DNA of 64,000 bases from Rhodothermus marinus DSM 4252 (GTDB taxonomy: Bacteria; Bacteroidota; Rhodothermia; Rhodothermales; Rhodothermaceae), in contig NC_013501.1 in the NCBI RefSeq assembly GCF_000024845.1, forward strand, positions 2,832,874 to 2,896,873, read 5' to 3'. The notes under the pieces were generated by a model, which was not told the origin of the DNA, did not search any database, and worked only from the letters and a program-made list of their open reading frames with translations. This document shows, piece after piece, positions 56,574 through 64,000 of the stretch (within the stretch, counting starts at the first letter, position 1; the number at the start of each line of letters is the position of its first letter). The translations under genes were made by a program, and so were the position numbers.

Positions 56574-57053
56574 ATGATGCGCCCGACGCAACGCCTTCCT
56601 GTTGAATTCCTGTCAAACCCTGCAAAAATACGGCTTCTGACAGGCGTGCTGTTGCTCCTGGGTCTCGGCGCCTGCGCCGGAGAGTCGCCGCCGGAGCCCC
56701 GGACGTTCCTGTTCGTGCATACGGCCACGGGCGCGTTGTTCCGGGCGCAGACGTCCCTGCCCGCGGTGATCGCGCAGGCCGAGGCCGAGCTGGACCGTCC
56801 CTTCTCGGAGCGGCGGCTGTTTCCCATCGGACCGATCGCCCGGGGCGACGGCGGCCACAACGCGCCCTGGTCCTGGCATTTCGTGCCGGACCGGTGGGAG
56901 CTGGTCGAAGTCAGCATCGAGGTATGCGACGCAACGCCCGCGTACGTCGAGGCCCACCTGGATTACTTCGTCGATACGCTGGGAAGCTACTGTCCCTGGG
57001 GCGCCCGTCTGGTGCGCTCGGCCGAGGAAGCTCGTGCCGAGCTCACCCCATAA
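56574..57053 (+). CDS. BP74-like domain lipoprotein (function uncertain)
   Basis: 159 residues. A hydrophobic segment, LLTGVLLLLGLGAC, with a lipobox-like LGAC, suggests an outer-membrane or periplasmic lipoprotein. The mature part, with PRTFLFVHTATGALFRAQTS, WSWHFVPDRWELVEVSIEVC and YCPWGARLVRS, resembles the BP74 N-terminal domain (WxFH…IEVCDA…WCPWxxRLV) known from predatory bacteria and streptomycetes. It is divergent from glyQS and ends in an 11-bp overlap with radC. The lengthy N-region before the hydrophobic stretch is unusual for a lipoprotein. Confidence 0.65.
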   Translation: MMRPTQRLPVEFLSNPAKIRLLTGVLLLLGLGACAGESPPEPRTFLFVHTATGALFRAQTSLPAVIAQAEAELDRPFSERRLFPIGPIARGDGGHNAPWSWHFVPDRWELVEVSIEVCDATPAYVEAHLDYFVDTLGSYCPWGARLVRSAEEARAELTP

Positions 57054-57780
57054 GCCCGCGCTCGGCCAGCGAGGTGTAGGTGGTACCAGCAATAATGATG
57101 TGGTCGTGCACGGGAATGCCCAGCAGGCGGCCGGCCTCGACGAGCTGGCGTGTAATCCGGATGTCCTCGGCGCTGGGCTCCGGATTGCCTGACGGATGGT
57201 TGTGCAGACAGATGATGCCGGCCGCATTGTCGAGAATGGCCCGTTGGAAGACGGCGCGCGGCTCGACGATGCTGGCCGCCAGCCCACCCTCGCTGATCGT
57301 GTAGTCGGCAATGATGTAGTTGGCCGTATTGAGCAGCACGATTTTGAAGACCTCGCGCTTGAGGTCGCGCAGGAGCGGTCCGTAGCAGGCGGCCACGTCG
57401 GCCGGCGTGCGCACCTGGATGCGGCGGCCGGGCCGCTGCGCTTCGACGCGGCGGCCGATCTCGAAGGCGGCCACAAGCTGGACGGCTTTGGCCGGACCCA
57501 CCCCAGCCACGCGCGTCAGTTCTTTCAAATCGCGCTGCGCCAGCGCGTAGAGCGAGCCGTAGGCCCGGATCAGGGCCTGTCCGAGTTGCACGGCCGAGAT
57601 GGATCCCTGCTTCGTGCGTGTGCCGCTGCCGAAGATCAGCGCGATCAGTTCGGCATCAGAGAGCGCCGAGGGTCCCCGGCGCATGAGCTTTTCACGGGGA
57701 CGGTCGGCCTCATCCCACTGGTTGATGGGCACCTGGTAGCGCAGGGGCGGCTCGCCCGAGCTGTGCGCTTCGCGGGACAT
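57043..57780 (-). CDS. radC: RadC-family JAB-domain protein
   Basis: 245 residues. An N-terminal helix-hairpin-helix region (LTRVAGVGPAKAVQLVAAFE) is followed by a JAB/MPN metalloprotease-like domain with His193-x-His195 and Asp206 in HNHPSGNPEPSAEDI, so the metal site is intact. It was long listed as a DNA repair protein, but a direct repair role is disputed. It is encoded 58 bp after rho's region, on the same strand, and converges with the BP74-like gene. Confidence 0.93.
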   Translation of the reverse strand: MSREAHSSGEPPLRYQVPINQWDEADRPREKLMRRGPSALSDAELIALIFGSGTRTKQGSISAVQLGQALIRAYGSLYALAQRDLKELTRVAGVGPAKAVQLVAAFEIGRRVEAQRPGRRIQVRTPADVAACYGPLLRDLKREVFKIVLLNTANYIIADYTISEGGLAASIVEPRAVFQRAILDNAAGIICLHNHPSGNPEPSAEDIRITRQLVEAGRLLGIPVHDHIIIAGTTYTSLAERGLMG

Positions 57781-57838
57781 GGATCGGCCTGCGTTCGGGC
57801 TTTTCCTTTAGAGACACCCGTGCCGACCGACTGTTACT

Positions 57839-58951
57839 TCACTCCACCGGCACCAGGCTGTTGAGCAGCTCTTCGTTGGACTGCGTCTGCTGCATGTGGC
57901 GCAGCAGAGCCTGCATGGCCTCGATGGGCGGCCGCGAGTTGAGCGCCCGGAACAGCCGGTGATACTGCTCGATCCGGTCGCCGATGAGCCGCTCCTCGTT
58001 GCGCGTGCCGCTCTTGCGCAGGTTGATGGCCGGGAAGATGCGCTTGTCGGCCATCTCACGGTCGAGCACGATCTCGGCGTTGCCGGTGCCCTTGAACTCC
58101 TCGAAGATCACCTCGTCCATGCGGCTACCCGTCTCGATGAGCGCCGTGGCGATGATCGTCAGCGAGCCGCCGCCTTCGATGTTACGGGCGGCACCGAAGA
58201 TGCGCCGCGGAATCTGAAGCGCCCGCGCGTCGAGTCCGCCCGAAAGCGTGCGGCCGCTGCTTTCGACGTAAAGGTTGAACGTGCGGCCCAGGCGCGTGAG
58301 CGAGTCGAGCAGCAGTACCACGTCGTGCTTCAGCTCGACGAGCCGCTTGGCAAACTCCAGCGCCAGCGTCGAAACGCGGATATGGTTGTCCTCCTCCCGA
58401 TCGTTCGACGAGGCGAAGACGATGGCGGGCGTCGAGCGGCGAAAGTCAGTCACCTCTTCAGGCCGCTCGTCCACCAGGAGCGCCACCAGTTTGACCTCCG
58501 GATGGTTCTTGGCGATGCCCGCCGCGATCTGCTTGAGCAGGACCGTCTTACCGGCACGCGGCGGCGCCACGATCAGCGCGCGCTGGCCCTTGCCGATCGG
58601 CGCGGCCAGATCGACCACGCGCATGGCGTAGTCGGTCGGGCCGGTGACCAGGTTGAACTTTTCGTCCGGATAGACGATCTGCCCGGACTCGAAATCCTCG
58701 GTCTTGGCCCATTCCTCGGGCGAAACGCCCATGATCGAGTGGATCTCATCCACCTGCATGTCGCCCTTGCGACCCGGGCGCAGCGTGCCCTCGATTAGCA
58801 CACCGTCGCGCAGGTTGTAGCGCCGGATGACCGGCGGCGGCACGAACGGATCGTTCTTGCCCTTGGGGAGATCGGGGCGGAATTCCCGCACAAAGCCAAA
58901 TTTTTTGTCCCCGATCAGCTCCAGCATGCCACGAAACGTCTGTTCACTCAT
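57839..58951 (-). CDS. rho: Transcription termination factor Rho, short form
   Basis: 370 residues. It begins directly with the RNA-binding cold-shock-like OB domain ([37 protein letters not shown]). The hexameric ATPase follows: Walker [10 protein letters not shown] at 129-137, Walker [13 protein letters not shown]- and R-loop regions and [10 protein letters not shown] at the end. The usual N-terminal helical subdomain (about 45 residues in E. coli), and the long extension seen in many Bacteroidetes, are absent. It ends transcripts at rut sites, consistent with the scarcity of strong intrinsic terminators here. A TATAGT box lies in the upstream region. Confidence 0.95.
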   Translation of the reverse strand: MSEQTFRGMLELIGDKKFGFVREFRPDLPKGKNDPFVPPPVIRRYNLRDGVLIEGTLRPGRKGDMQVDEIHSIMGVSPEEWAKTEDFESGQIVYPDEKFNLVTGPTDYAMRVVDLAAPIGKGQRALIVAPPRAGKTVLLKQIAAGIAKNHPEVKLVALLVDERPEEVTDFRRSTPAIVFASSNDREEDNHIRVSTLALEFAKRLVELKHDVVLLLDSLTRLGRTFNLYVESSGRTLSGGLDARALQIPRRIFGAARNIEGGGSLTIIATALIETGSRMDEVIFEEFKGTGNAEIVLDREMADKRIFPAINLRKSGTRNEERLIGDRIEQYHRLFRALNSRPPIEAMQALLRHMQQTQSNEELLNSLVPVE

Positions 58952-59266
58952 AGATGCTGTAATGCTTGCTCCTAACTATAGTGTGTTAAATGGTTAACGA
59001 TACGAGCTGGATGATTTCAGACACCGGGAAGGTATGGGCATGCGCCTTTCGGCGCAATGCACAGAAAGCGCACGTTGTGGTCATCAATTCGATGAATGCT
59101 GCGGGGGCGCCGCCACCTGACCTCGGAGCCGTCCCTACCAACCGCGAATCTCGTTGGCCGACGGACTGAGAGGGGAACCTGAACCAACCGAACCGGTCCC
59201 TGCTGCTCGGTGGAACGACGGCCGTGCTGGTTGGTTTCCCGAGCGCAATCCACCGGATCGGCATCA
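58952..59266. other. 315-bp intergenic region between rho and the hydrolase gene
   Basis: Divergent promoter region. On the minus strand TATAGT at about 25-30 bp upstream of the rho start is a -10 candidate with no clear -35. A small hairpin, TGCGCCTTTCGGCGCA, lies near 59040-59057. Rho genes are often autoregulated through a leader RNA, so the leader may be functional. No gene recognised in either strand. Confidence 0.5.
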
Positions 59267-60094
59267 ATGCAAACGGCTGACGTCCAGAAAACCAATCCGG
59301 AACCGACGGCCTGGCTGGAGCGGCTGCACCTGGCAGTGCAGGGGCCCGAGGATGGTCCGCCCGTGCTGCTGCTGCACGGCTGGGGCAGCAGCGCCTGGCT
59401 CATGGCCCCCATCGCCGAAGCGCTGGCCGACCGCTACCGGGTGTTCAACGTGGACCTGCCGGGCCACGGACTGACACCCCCACCGCCTGCCCCCTGGGGC
59501 GTGGCCGAGCACGCCGCACTGGTGGCGGAACTGATCCGCACGCGCATCGGCCGGCCCGTCGTGCTCATCGGCCACTCGAACGGCGGCCGCATCGGGCTGT
59601 ACCTGGCCTCGGAGCCGGAAGGCCCGGAACTGCTGCGGGCGCTCGTGCTGATCAGCCCCTCCGGCATGCGCCCCCGGCGTCCCTGGCATTACTACGTGCG
59701 CGCCACGCTGGCCCGGCTGCTCAAGGCTCCCTTCCAGGTGCTGCCGCAACCGCTCCGGGAGCCGGCCCTCGACTGGCTGCGCCACACCGTCGTCTGGAAG
59801 GCGCTGGGATCGTCGGACTATCGCCGCCTCGAAGGCGTCATGCGCGAAGTCTTCGTGCGCATCGTCAACACCTACGTCGAGGACCGGCTCGACCGCATTC
59901 GGATTCCCGTGCTGGTCTTCTGGGGCGAGCGCGACCGGGCCGTCGGCCGCACGCAGATGGAGCGGCTCGTGCAGGCTCTGCCCGACGCCGGGCTCGTCGT
60001 GCTGAAAAACGCCGGCCACTACGGCTATCTGGACGACCCCGACACGTTCATCGCCGCCACCCGCTATTTTCTGGAACACCTGCCGGAACGCTGA
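59267..60094 (+). CDS. Cytoplasmic alpha/beta-fold hydrolase
   Basis: 275 residues, no signal peptide. The oxyanion segment is LLLHGWGSSAWLM, the nucleophile elbow GHSNGG, the acid in WGERDRAVG and the catalytic His in NAGHYGYLDDP. It resembles the soluble MhpC/esterase-type alpha/beta hydrolases. ATG at 59267 is preferred over 59210, because upstream residues look random. The neighbours give no functional hint. The specific substrate is unknown. Confidence 0.85.
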   Translation: MQTADVQKTNPEPTAWLERLHLAVQGPEDGPPVLLLHGWGSSAWLMAPIAEALADRYRVFNVDLPGHGLTPPPPAPWGVAEHAALVAELIRTRIGRPVVLIGHSNGGRIGLYLASEPEGPELLRALVLISPSGMRPRRPWHYYVRATLARLLKAPFQVLPQPLREPALDWLRHTVVWKALGSSDYRRLEGVMREVFVRIVNTYVEDRLDRIRIPVLVFWGERDRAVGRTQMERLVQALPDAGLVVLKNAGHYGYLDDPDTFIAATRYFLEHLPER

Positions 60095-60207
60095 CCATGC
60101 CCGCACTGAGCGACCGCAGCCCTATGGTTGGCATCCGAAAGGAACTCGCAAGCAACATTTTGATAAGCGACGTGAAGAAATTCCAGACCTAAAAGCCCTC
60201 CTTACTC

Positions 60208-60456
60208 ATGGATGTTCAGGTGGTCTTTCCGGAAGAACTGCTGGTTGCGCTTAAAGAGGATCGCGAATCCTTTCGGAAAAAAGTGCTGCTCTACACACTG
60301 GGCAAGCTGTATGAACAGGGGCGCATTTCCGCCGGTCTGGGTGCCCGAATCCTGGGCTGTGATCGTCAGGAGTTCTACCGCTTGCTTTCCGAACATGGCT
60401 TTTCTGTGATCGATTATCCCGAAGAGGAACTGGCGCGTGAGGCAAATTCGGAATAA
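60208..60456 (+). CDS. UPF0175 antitoxin-like protein
   Basis: 82 residues. It has the UPF0175 layout: an acidic/hydrophobic start (MDVQVVFPEELLVALKEDRE), then KVLLYTLGKLYEQGRISAGL and a predicted helix-turn-helix (ARILGCDRQEFYRLLSEHGF), ending DYPEEELAREA. Members usually lie before a PIN/DUF3368 gene and act as antitoxin and repressor. Here the partner begins 7 bp downstream but is frameshifted. Confidence 0.85.
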   Translation: MDVQVVFPEELLVALKEDRESFRKKVLLYTLGKLYEQGRISAGLGARILGCDRQEFYRLLSEHGFSVIDYPEEELAREANSE

Positions 60457-60462
60457 GCCCCC

Positions 60463-60955
60463 ATGCGGGTTATCGTCAACAGCACCCCTTTGATCGCTCT
60501 TTCACTGATCGATCAGCTCGATCTTCTCCGCCAGCTTTTCGATGAAGTCGTCGTACCCACCTCGGTCTATCAGGAAATTGTACTGCACGGACAGGGACGC
60601 CCCGGGGCCGATGCCGTCGCTCAAGCCGATTGGATCCAGATTCGCGAACCTGGCCTCCAGGCTACGCTGCCACCGATCCTTCTGGGACTGGATCAGGGAG
60701 AAATGGACGTATTGCTGCTGGCCCGCGAACTTCAGGCCGACCTGGTGCTGATCGATGAGAAGCTTGGCCGTAGGATTGCCGGAACGGGTACAGGGAACCC
60801 TCGGCGTACTCTTACGCGCCTACCGAAAACATCTGATCTCACAAGAGGAAGCCGAAGCCGCTGTTCAGAGATTGGCCAACAGCTCGGTCCGGGTAAGTCC
60901 CCGCCTGATTCAATGGTTCAGAGAACAACTCACAAAAGGCACATCCACCGAGTAA
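60463..60955 (+). pseudogene. DUF3368 (PIN-like) toxin-type protein, frameshifted
   Basis: The start MRVIVNSTPLIALSLIDQLD and GLDQGEMDVLLLARELQADL match DUF3368/PIN-like nuclease proteins. The frame runs LVLIDEKLGRRIA and then diverges at 60781; the true C-terminus (ERVQGTLGVLLRAYRKHLIS … WFREQLTKGTSTE) lies in the next frame. Removing one G of the GCCGG at 60778-60782 joins them to a normal 163-residue protein. Either a one-base insertion inactivated it or the base is an error. The acidic residues of the putative RNase site are in the upstream part, so a shortened form could retain partial function. The partner is the UPF0175 gene. Confidence 0.8.
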
Positions 60956-61006
60956 TATGGGATCGCTGATTACCGGTGCATGAGGGAGCCACACTCCGTG
61001 TGGGGG

Positions 61007-61145
61007 ACGTGATTCGGCGGGTATGATCAGGCGGACACAGGGATCCGCCCCTACGGGATAGGGAAAACGTCAAGGATCTGGTAGGGGCGCACCGCCGTGT
61101 GCGCCCGTGCTTTCTCGCGTGCACTATGGTTTCGGGGAATCGTAT
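61007..61145 (-). repeat. Structured dispersed repeat, copy 2
   Basis: Inverted copy of the element at 51065-51204, between the frameshifted DUF3368 gene and the Mur ligase gene. The core matches copy 1 except for five differences and the outer 35 bp are more diverged. The two hairpins and central spacer are kept, so structure seems conserved. The remaining 60956-61006 and 61146-61240 hold nothing else recognised, apart from a small CCACAC-TCC-GTGTGG dyad beside the repeat. Confidence 0.85.
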
Positions 61146-61240
61146 AAGCTCCCATGAACCCATCGCGTCAGGCATGATTGGCGTTTCATTGCACACTGTA
61201 CGTCCGTATCTTGAGCACCGGTTTTCCGGGTAGCTGTCCT

Positions 61241-62857
61241 ATGCTCTGGCTGTTTGCTCTGCTGGCCACGTTGTTTGCCGGGTGGCGCGCCGCGCGTCGC
61301 CTGCTGTTCTTCTTGCATCTGTTCCAGCTCGAAGGCTACAAGCCGGCCCGCTTCGTCCACTGGCTGCGCACGCATCCCGACGTGCTGCTGCGCCGCTCGC
61401 ATGCGGCGGGGGCGCTGCTGCTGACGGTAGGCGCGCTGACGCTGCCGCTGCTGGGGCCGTTCTGGGCGCCCGCACTGGTGCTGCTCGGCTGGTGCGTGGC
61501 CTTCGCCTCGTCGCGCCGCTATCGCCGCGACCGCCCCAAAAAGCCGCTCGCCTTCACGCCCCGCATGCGTCGCCTGCTGAGCGTGGCGGCGCTGCTGACG
61601 CTGGCGGGTCCCGCTCTGGGCGGTCTGCTGGGCCGGACCGAAGGAGCAATCGGCTGGCTCTACTACCTGGGCGGTTGGCTCGTGGCGGACCTCGGTGCGC
61701 CGCTCTGGGTGTTGCTGGCCGGCTGGCTGCTCTGGCCCGTCGAACGCGCCATCCAGGAAGGCTTCAAGCGCAAAGCCCGTCGCAAGCTGGCCGCACACCC
61801 GAACCTGACCATCATCGGGATCACCGGCTCCTACGGCAAAACCAGCACGAAATTCATCATTGCCGAAATCCTGAGCCTTCGCTACCAGGTGCTGGCCACG
61901 CCGGGCTCCTACAACACGCCCATGGGCATCTGCAAGGTGATCAACGAGCAGCTCCGGCCCGAACATCAGGTGCTCGTGCTGGAGATGGGCATCCGGCATC
62001 CCGGCGACATCCGCGAACTGTGCGCCATCGCCCGACCCGACATCGGCGTGGTGACGGCCGTCGGTCCGATGCACCTGGAGACGATGGGCTCCATCGAAGC
62101 AATTGCGCGCGAAAAGAGCGAACTGGTGGCCTGCACGCGCCCGGGCGGGCCGGTGGTGTTGAACGCCGACGATCCGCGTGTGGCGGCCATGGCCGAACGC
62201 GCCCGCGGACCGGTCTGGCGCGTGTCGGTCGAGGGCAACCCCGAGGCCGATCTGGTCGCCCGCGACATCACCTACGGGCCCGAGGGCACCCGCTTCGTCG
62301 TACGCGACGAAACCGGCACCGAGCAGGTGTTCCAGACGCGCCTGCTGGGCCGCCACAACGTGCTCAACATCCTGCTGGCGCTGGCCGTCGGACGCATCTT
62401 CGGACTCCGGCTGCGTCAGATGGCCCACGCCGTGGCGCGGCTCCGGCCGGTCGAGCACCGCCTGCAACTCCGCCGGGAAGGACCCATCACGGTAATCGAC
62501 GACGCGTTCAATTCCAACCCCGTCGGGGCCCGCAATGCGCTGGAGATCCTGGGTCAGTTCCGGACCGGGCGCCGCATCGTGGTCACGCCCGGCATGGTGG
62601 AGCTCGGCGCCCGCGAGGCCGAGGAAAACCGCGCGCTGGGCCGCTTCATGGCGCAACACGTGGATCTGGCCGTGCTGATCGGGCCGCGCCGCACCCTCCC
62701 CATCCAGGAAGGATTGCGCGAGGCGGGTTTCCCCGAGGATCGGATTCACGTATTCCGAAGCCTGTTCGAGGCGCAGGATTTTTTGAAGACGTATCTTCAA
62801 CCGGGCGACGTGGTGCTCTACGAAAACGACCTGCCGGATCAATACGACGAACCATGA
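61241..62857 (+). CDS. Mur-ligase-family protein with N-terminal membrane domain
   Basis: 538 residues. The first 175 residues hold about four hydrophobic segments with Arg/Lys-rich loops (MLWLFALLATLFAGWRAARR; LLLTVGALTLPLLG; ALVLLGWCVAFA; PLWVLLAGWLLW). The MurF-like ligase follows: ATP loop IIGITGSYGKTST (P-loop at about 193-201), central motifs VLEMGIRHPGDI and VVTAVGPMHLETMGSIEAIA, and C-terminal DAFNSNPVGARNAL. The usual N-terminal domain that binds the UDP-sugar in MurF is replaced by membrane helices. It may ligate amino acids to a membrane-bound or lipid-linked substrate. It overlaps the secreted deacetylase gene by 4 bp. Confidence 0.82.
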   Translation: MLWLFALLATLFAGWRAARRLLFFLHLFQLEGYKPARFVHWLRTHPDVLLRRSHAAGALLLTVGALTLPLLGPFWAPALVLLGWCVAFASSRRYRRDRPKKPLAFTPRMRRLLSVAALLTLAGPALGGLLGRTEGAIGWLYYLGGWLVADLGAPLWVLLAGWLLWPVERAIQEGFKRKARRKLAAHPNLTIIGITGSYGKTSTKFIIAEILSLRYQVLATPGSYNTPMGICKVINEQLRPEHQVLVLEMGIRHPGDIRELCAIARPDIGVVTAVGPMHLETMGSIEAIAREKSELVACTRPGGPVVLNADDPRVAAMAERARGPVWRVSVEGNPEADLVARDITYGPEGTRFVVRDETGTEQVFQTRLLGRHNVLNILLALAVGRIFGLRLRQMAHAVARLRPVEHRLQLRREGPITVIDDAFNSNPVGARNALEILGQFRTGRRIVVTPGMVELGAREAEENRALGRFMAQHVDLAVLIGPRRTLPIQEGLREAGFPEDRIHVFRSLFEAQDFLKTYLQPGDVVLYENDLPDQYDEP

Positions 62858-63789
62858 AACGTCTGCTGGTACTTCTCCTGCCGGGCTTCGTCTGGAGCCT
62901 GACGCTGCAGGCTCAGTCGCTGCTGGAGCGGCTGGGCTATCCGCCGGACGCCCGTGTGCTCATCCTGCACGCCGACGATCTGGGCATGGCGCACAGCGTG
63001 AACCGCGCCTCGACCGAGGCCCTGGAGGCCGGCTGGATCAGCTCGGCCAGTATCATGGTGCCGTGCCCGTGGTTTTCGGAGATGGCCGCCTATGCCCGAA
63101 CGCACCCGGAGCTGGACTTCGGCCTGCACCTGACGCTCACCAGCGAGTGGAAATACTACCGCTGGGCGGGGCTGCTCGGGCCGAGCATGACGCCGTCGCT
63201 GCACAGTTCGGCGGGCTACCTGCACGCCACCACCGAGGAGGCCGTCGCCAACATGAAGCCGGAGGAGGTGGCCGCCGAGCTCCGGGCCCAGATCCTGCGG
63301 GCGCAGGACGCCGGAATCCCGGTCACGCACCTGGACACGCACATGGGCGTGCTGTTTCAGACGCCCGAGCTGTTCGCCGTGTATCTGCAGGTGGGCCGTG
63401 AGAACAACCTGCCCGTGCTGATCCCCCGCGAGCAGCTCGCGCAGCAGGCGCCGCACCTGCTGGAAATGCTCACGCCGAACGATCTGGTCATCGACCGGGT
63501 CTGGCTGGTGCCGACCGACACGCCACCGGATCGCTGGCTGGAAACCTACATCCGGATGATCGACAACCTGCCGCCGGGTATCACGGAGCTGATCGTGCAC
63601 CTCGGCTACGCCAACGACGAACTGGAAGCCATCACCATCGATCACCCCGACTTCGGGGCGGCCTGGCGCGCGCGCGATCTGGACGTGGTGCGCAGCGAGG
63701 CGTTCCGCGAAGCGCTCCGCCGCAACCACGTAATCCTGACCACCTGGCGCGAACTCTACCGGCGTTTTCGGGCGCAACGCCATGAGTGA
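62854..63789 (+). CDS. Secreted ChbG/YdjC-family carbohydrate deacetylase
   Basis: 311 residues with a signal peptide ([20 protein letters not shown]). Family motifs: [20 protein letters not shown] (the metal-binding Asp pair), [11 protein letters not shown] (His) and [12 protein letters not shown] (His). All metal residues of the YdjC/ChbG barrel appear to be present. ChbG removes an acetyl group from chito-oligosaccharides in the cytoplasm; this one is exported. It overlaps the membrane Mur ligase start-to-stop (ATGA), so the pair may act on cell envelope or extracellular glycan. It ends inside the RNase HII start (8-bp overlap). Confidence 0.85.
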   Translation: MKRLLVLLLPGFVWSLTLQAQSLLERLGYPPDARVLILHADDLGMAHSVNRASTEALEAGWISSASIMVPCPWFSEMAAYARTHPELDFGLHLTLTSEWKYYRWAGLLGPSMTPSLHSSAGYLHATTEEAVANMKPEEVAAELRAQILRAQDAGIPVTHLDTHMGVLFQTPELFAVYLQVGRENNLPVLIPREQLAQQAPHLLEMLTPNDLVIDRVWLVPTDTPPDRWLETYIRMIDNLPPGITELIVHLGYANDELEAITIDHPDFGAAWRARDLDVVRSEAFREALRRNHVILTTWRELYRRFRAQRHE

Positions 63790-64000
63790 ACCGCGGCCGG
63801 AGGTGCGCTGCTGGCAACAGGGCTACCGGTGGGTGGCCGGCGTGGACGAAGTGGGGCGCGGCTGCCTGGCCGGTCCCGTCGTGGCGGCCGCCGTGATCCT
63901 GCCGCCGCACGTGCAGCTCGACGGCGTGCGCGACAGCAAACAACTACGCCCCGAAGTGCGGGAAAAACTGGCCGAGCAGATCCGGGCGCAGGCGCTGGCC
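63782..64000 (+). CDS. rnhB: Ribonuclease HII, 5' part (runs off the window)
   Basis: The first 72 residues are visible. Catalytic Asp22-Glu23 lie in [20 protein letters not shown], and the third acidic position is in the conserved DSKQL at 51-55. It cleaves RNA-DNA hybrids with a single ribonucleotide. The ATG overlaps the end of the deacetylase gene by 8 bp, suggesting coupled translation. Confidence 0.93.
   Translation, partial: MSEPRPEVRCWQQGYRWVAGVDEVGRGCLAGPVVAAAVILPPHVQLDGVRDSKQLRPEVREKLAEQIRAQALA

Noticed and set aside
56522-56917. N-terminal extension of glycyl-tRNA synthetase to 56917
   Set aside because: The extra residues are unlike the family and overlap the divergent lipoprotein gene; the conserved start is at 56521.
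59150-59215. TPP-riboswitch-like words (CTGAGA … AACCTGA)
   Set aside because: The conserved GGGGTGC and CTGGGTAATACCAGCGTAGGGA parts are absent and no thiamine gene follows.
61282-62853. Long plus-strand frame in front of the deacetylase
   Set aside because: It is Arg/Gly/Pro-rich and overlaps the well-supported Mur ligase in another frame; only the part from 62854 on is real.

Overview
The window is GC-rich, compactly coded bacterial DNA that looks like a Rhodothermus chromosome (R. marinus or a close relative). The evidence is the 5' part of a cellobiose 2-epimerase that I recognise as very close to, but not identical with, the R. marinus enzyme, followed by the mannosylglucose phosphorylase and SSS symporter; TonB-dependent receptors with an N-terminal carboxypeptidase-like regulatory domain; and secreted proteins ending in NYPNPF-type sorting domains. 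The species call rests on memory of those families, not on a search.

Layout. 1-11 kb: a minus-strand glycan operon (TonB receptor, beta-helix protein broken by a dinucleotide frameshift, SSS symporter, GH130 phosphorylase, cellobiose 2-epimerase) with a divergent ROK-type regulator. 11-20 kb: a second minus-strand operon (TonB receptor split by an in-frame amber codon, SDR reductase, KAS III-like enzyme with two of three usual active-site residues replaced, SSS symporter, acyl-CoA ligase, exported alpha/beta hydrolase) beside a GbsR/MarR-type regulator with matching operator-like repeats at both promoters. 20-32 kb: a copper island (MerR regulator, CopA, CopZ-like protein with a membrane anchor, Cys-rich exported peptide, CusCBA-type RND pump, an outer-membrane barrel and a PepSY protein). 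32-34 kb: MFS transporter and TenA. 34-36.6 kb: CmtR-like ArsR regulator and a P1B ATPase with an unusual CSC motif, joined by an 18-bp tandem duplication. 36.7-41 kb: ClpB, a small secreted protein, a chromate transporter.

41-51 kb: a pectin-utilisation cluster (TonB receptor, beta-helix protein, GH105, DUF4861-pectin methylesterase fusion, esterase) with no SusD gene. 51-55 kb: DUF7009-like protein and MobA, convergent with a two-gene operon of a Clp1-type polynucleotide kinase and an ABC-class ATPase of the MRB1590 type; this pair is the best candidate for an undescribed (RNA-related) system. 55-59 kb: glycyl-tRNA synthetase, a BP74-like lipoprotein, RadC, Rho. 59-64 kb: alpha/beta hydrolase, a UPF0175/DUF3368 toxin-antitoxin-like pair with a frameshifted second gene, a Mur ligase with a membrane domain, a secreted ChbG/YdjC deacetylase and the start of RNase HII. 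A roughly 140-bp structured repeat occurs twice, in opposite orientation, at 51.1 and 61.1 kb.

Three genes in the window are interrupted by single small lesions (near 5.63, 17.24 and 60.78 kb). These may be real pseudogenes or sequence errors. No rRNA, tRNA, CRISPR array or complete insertion sequence was seen.
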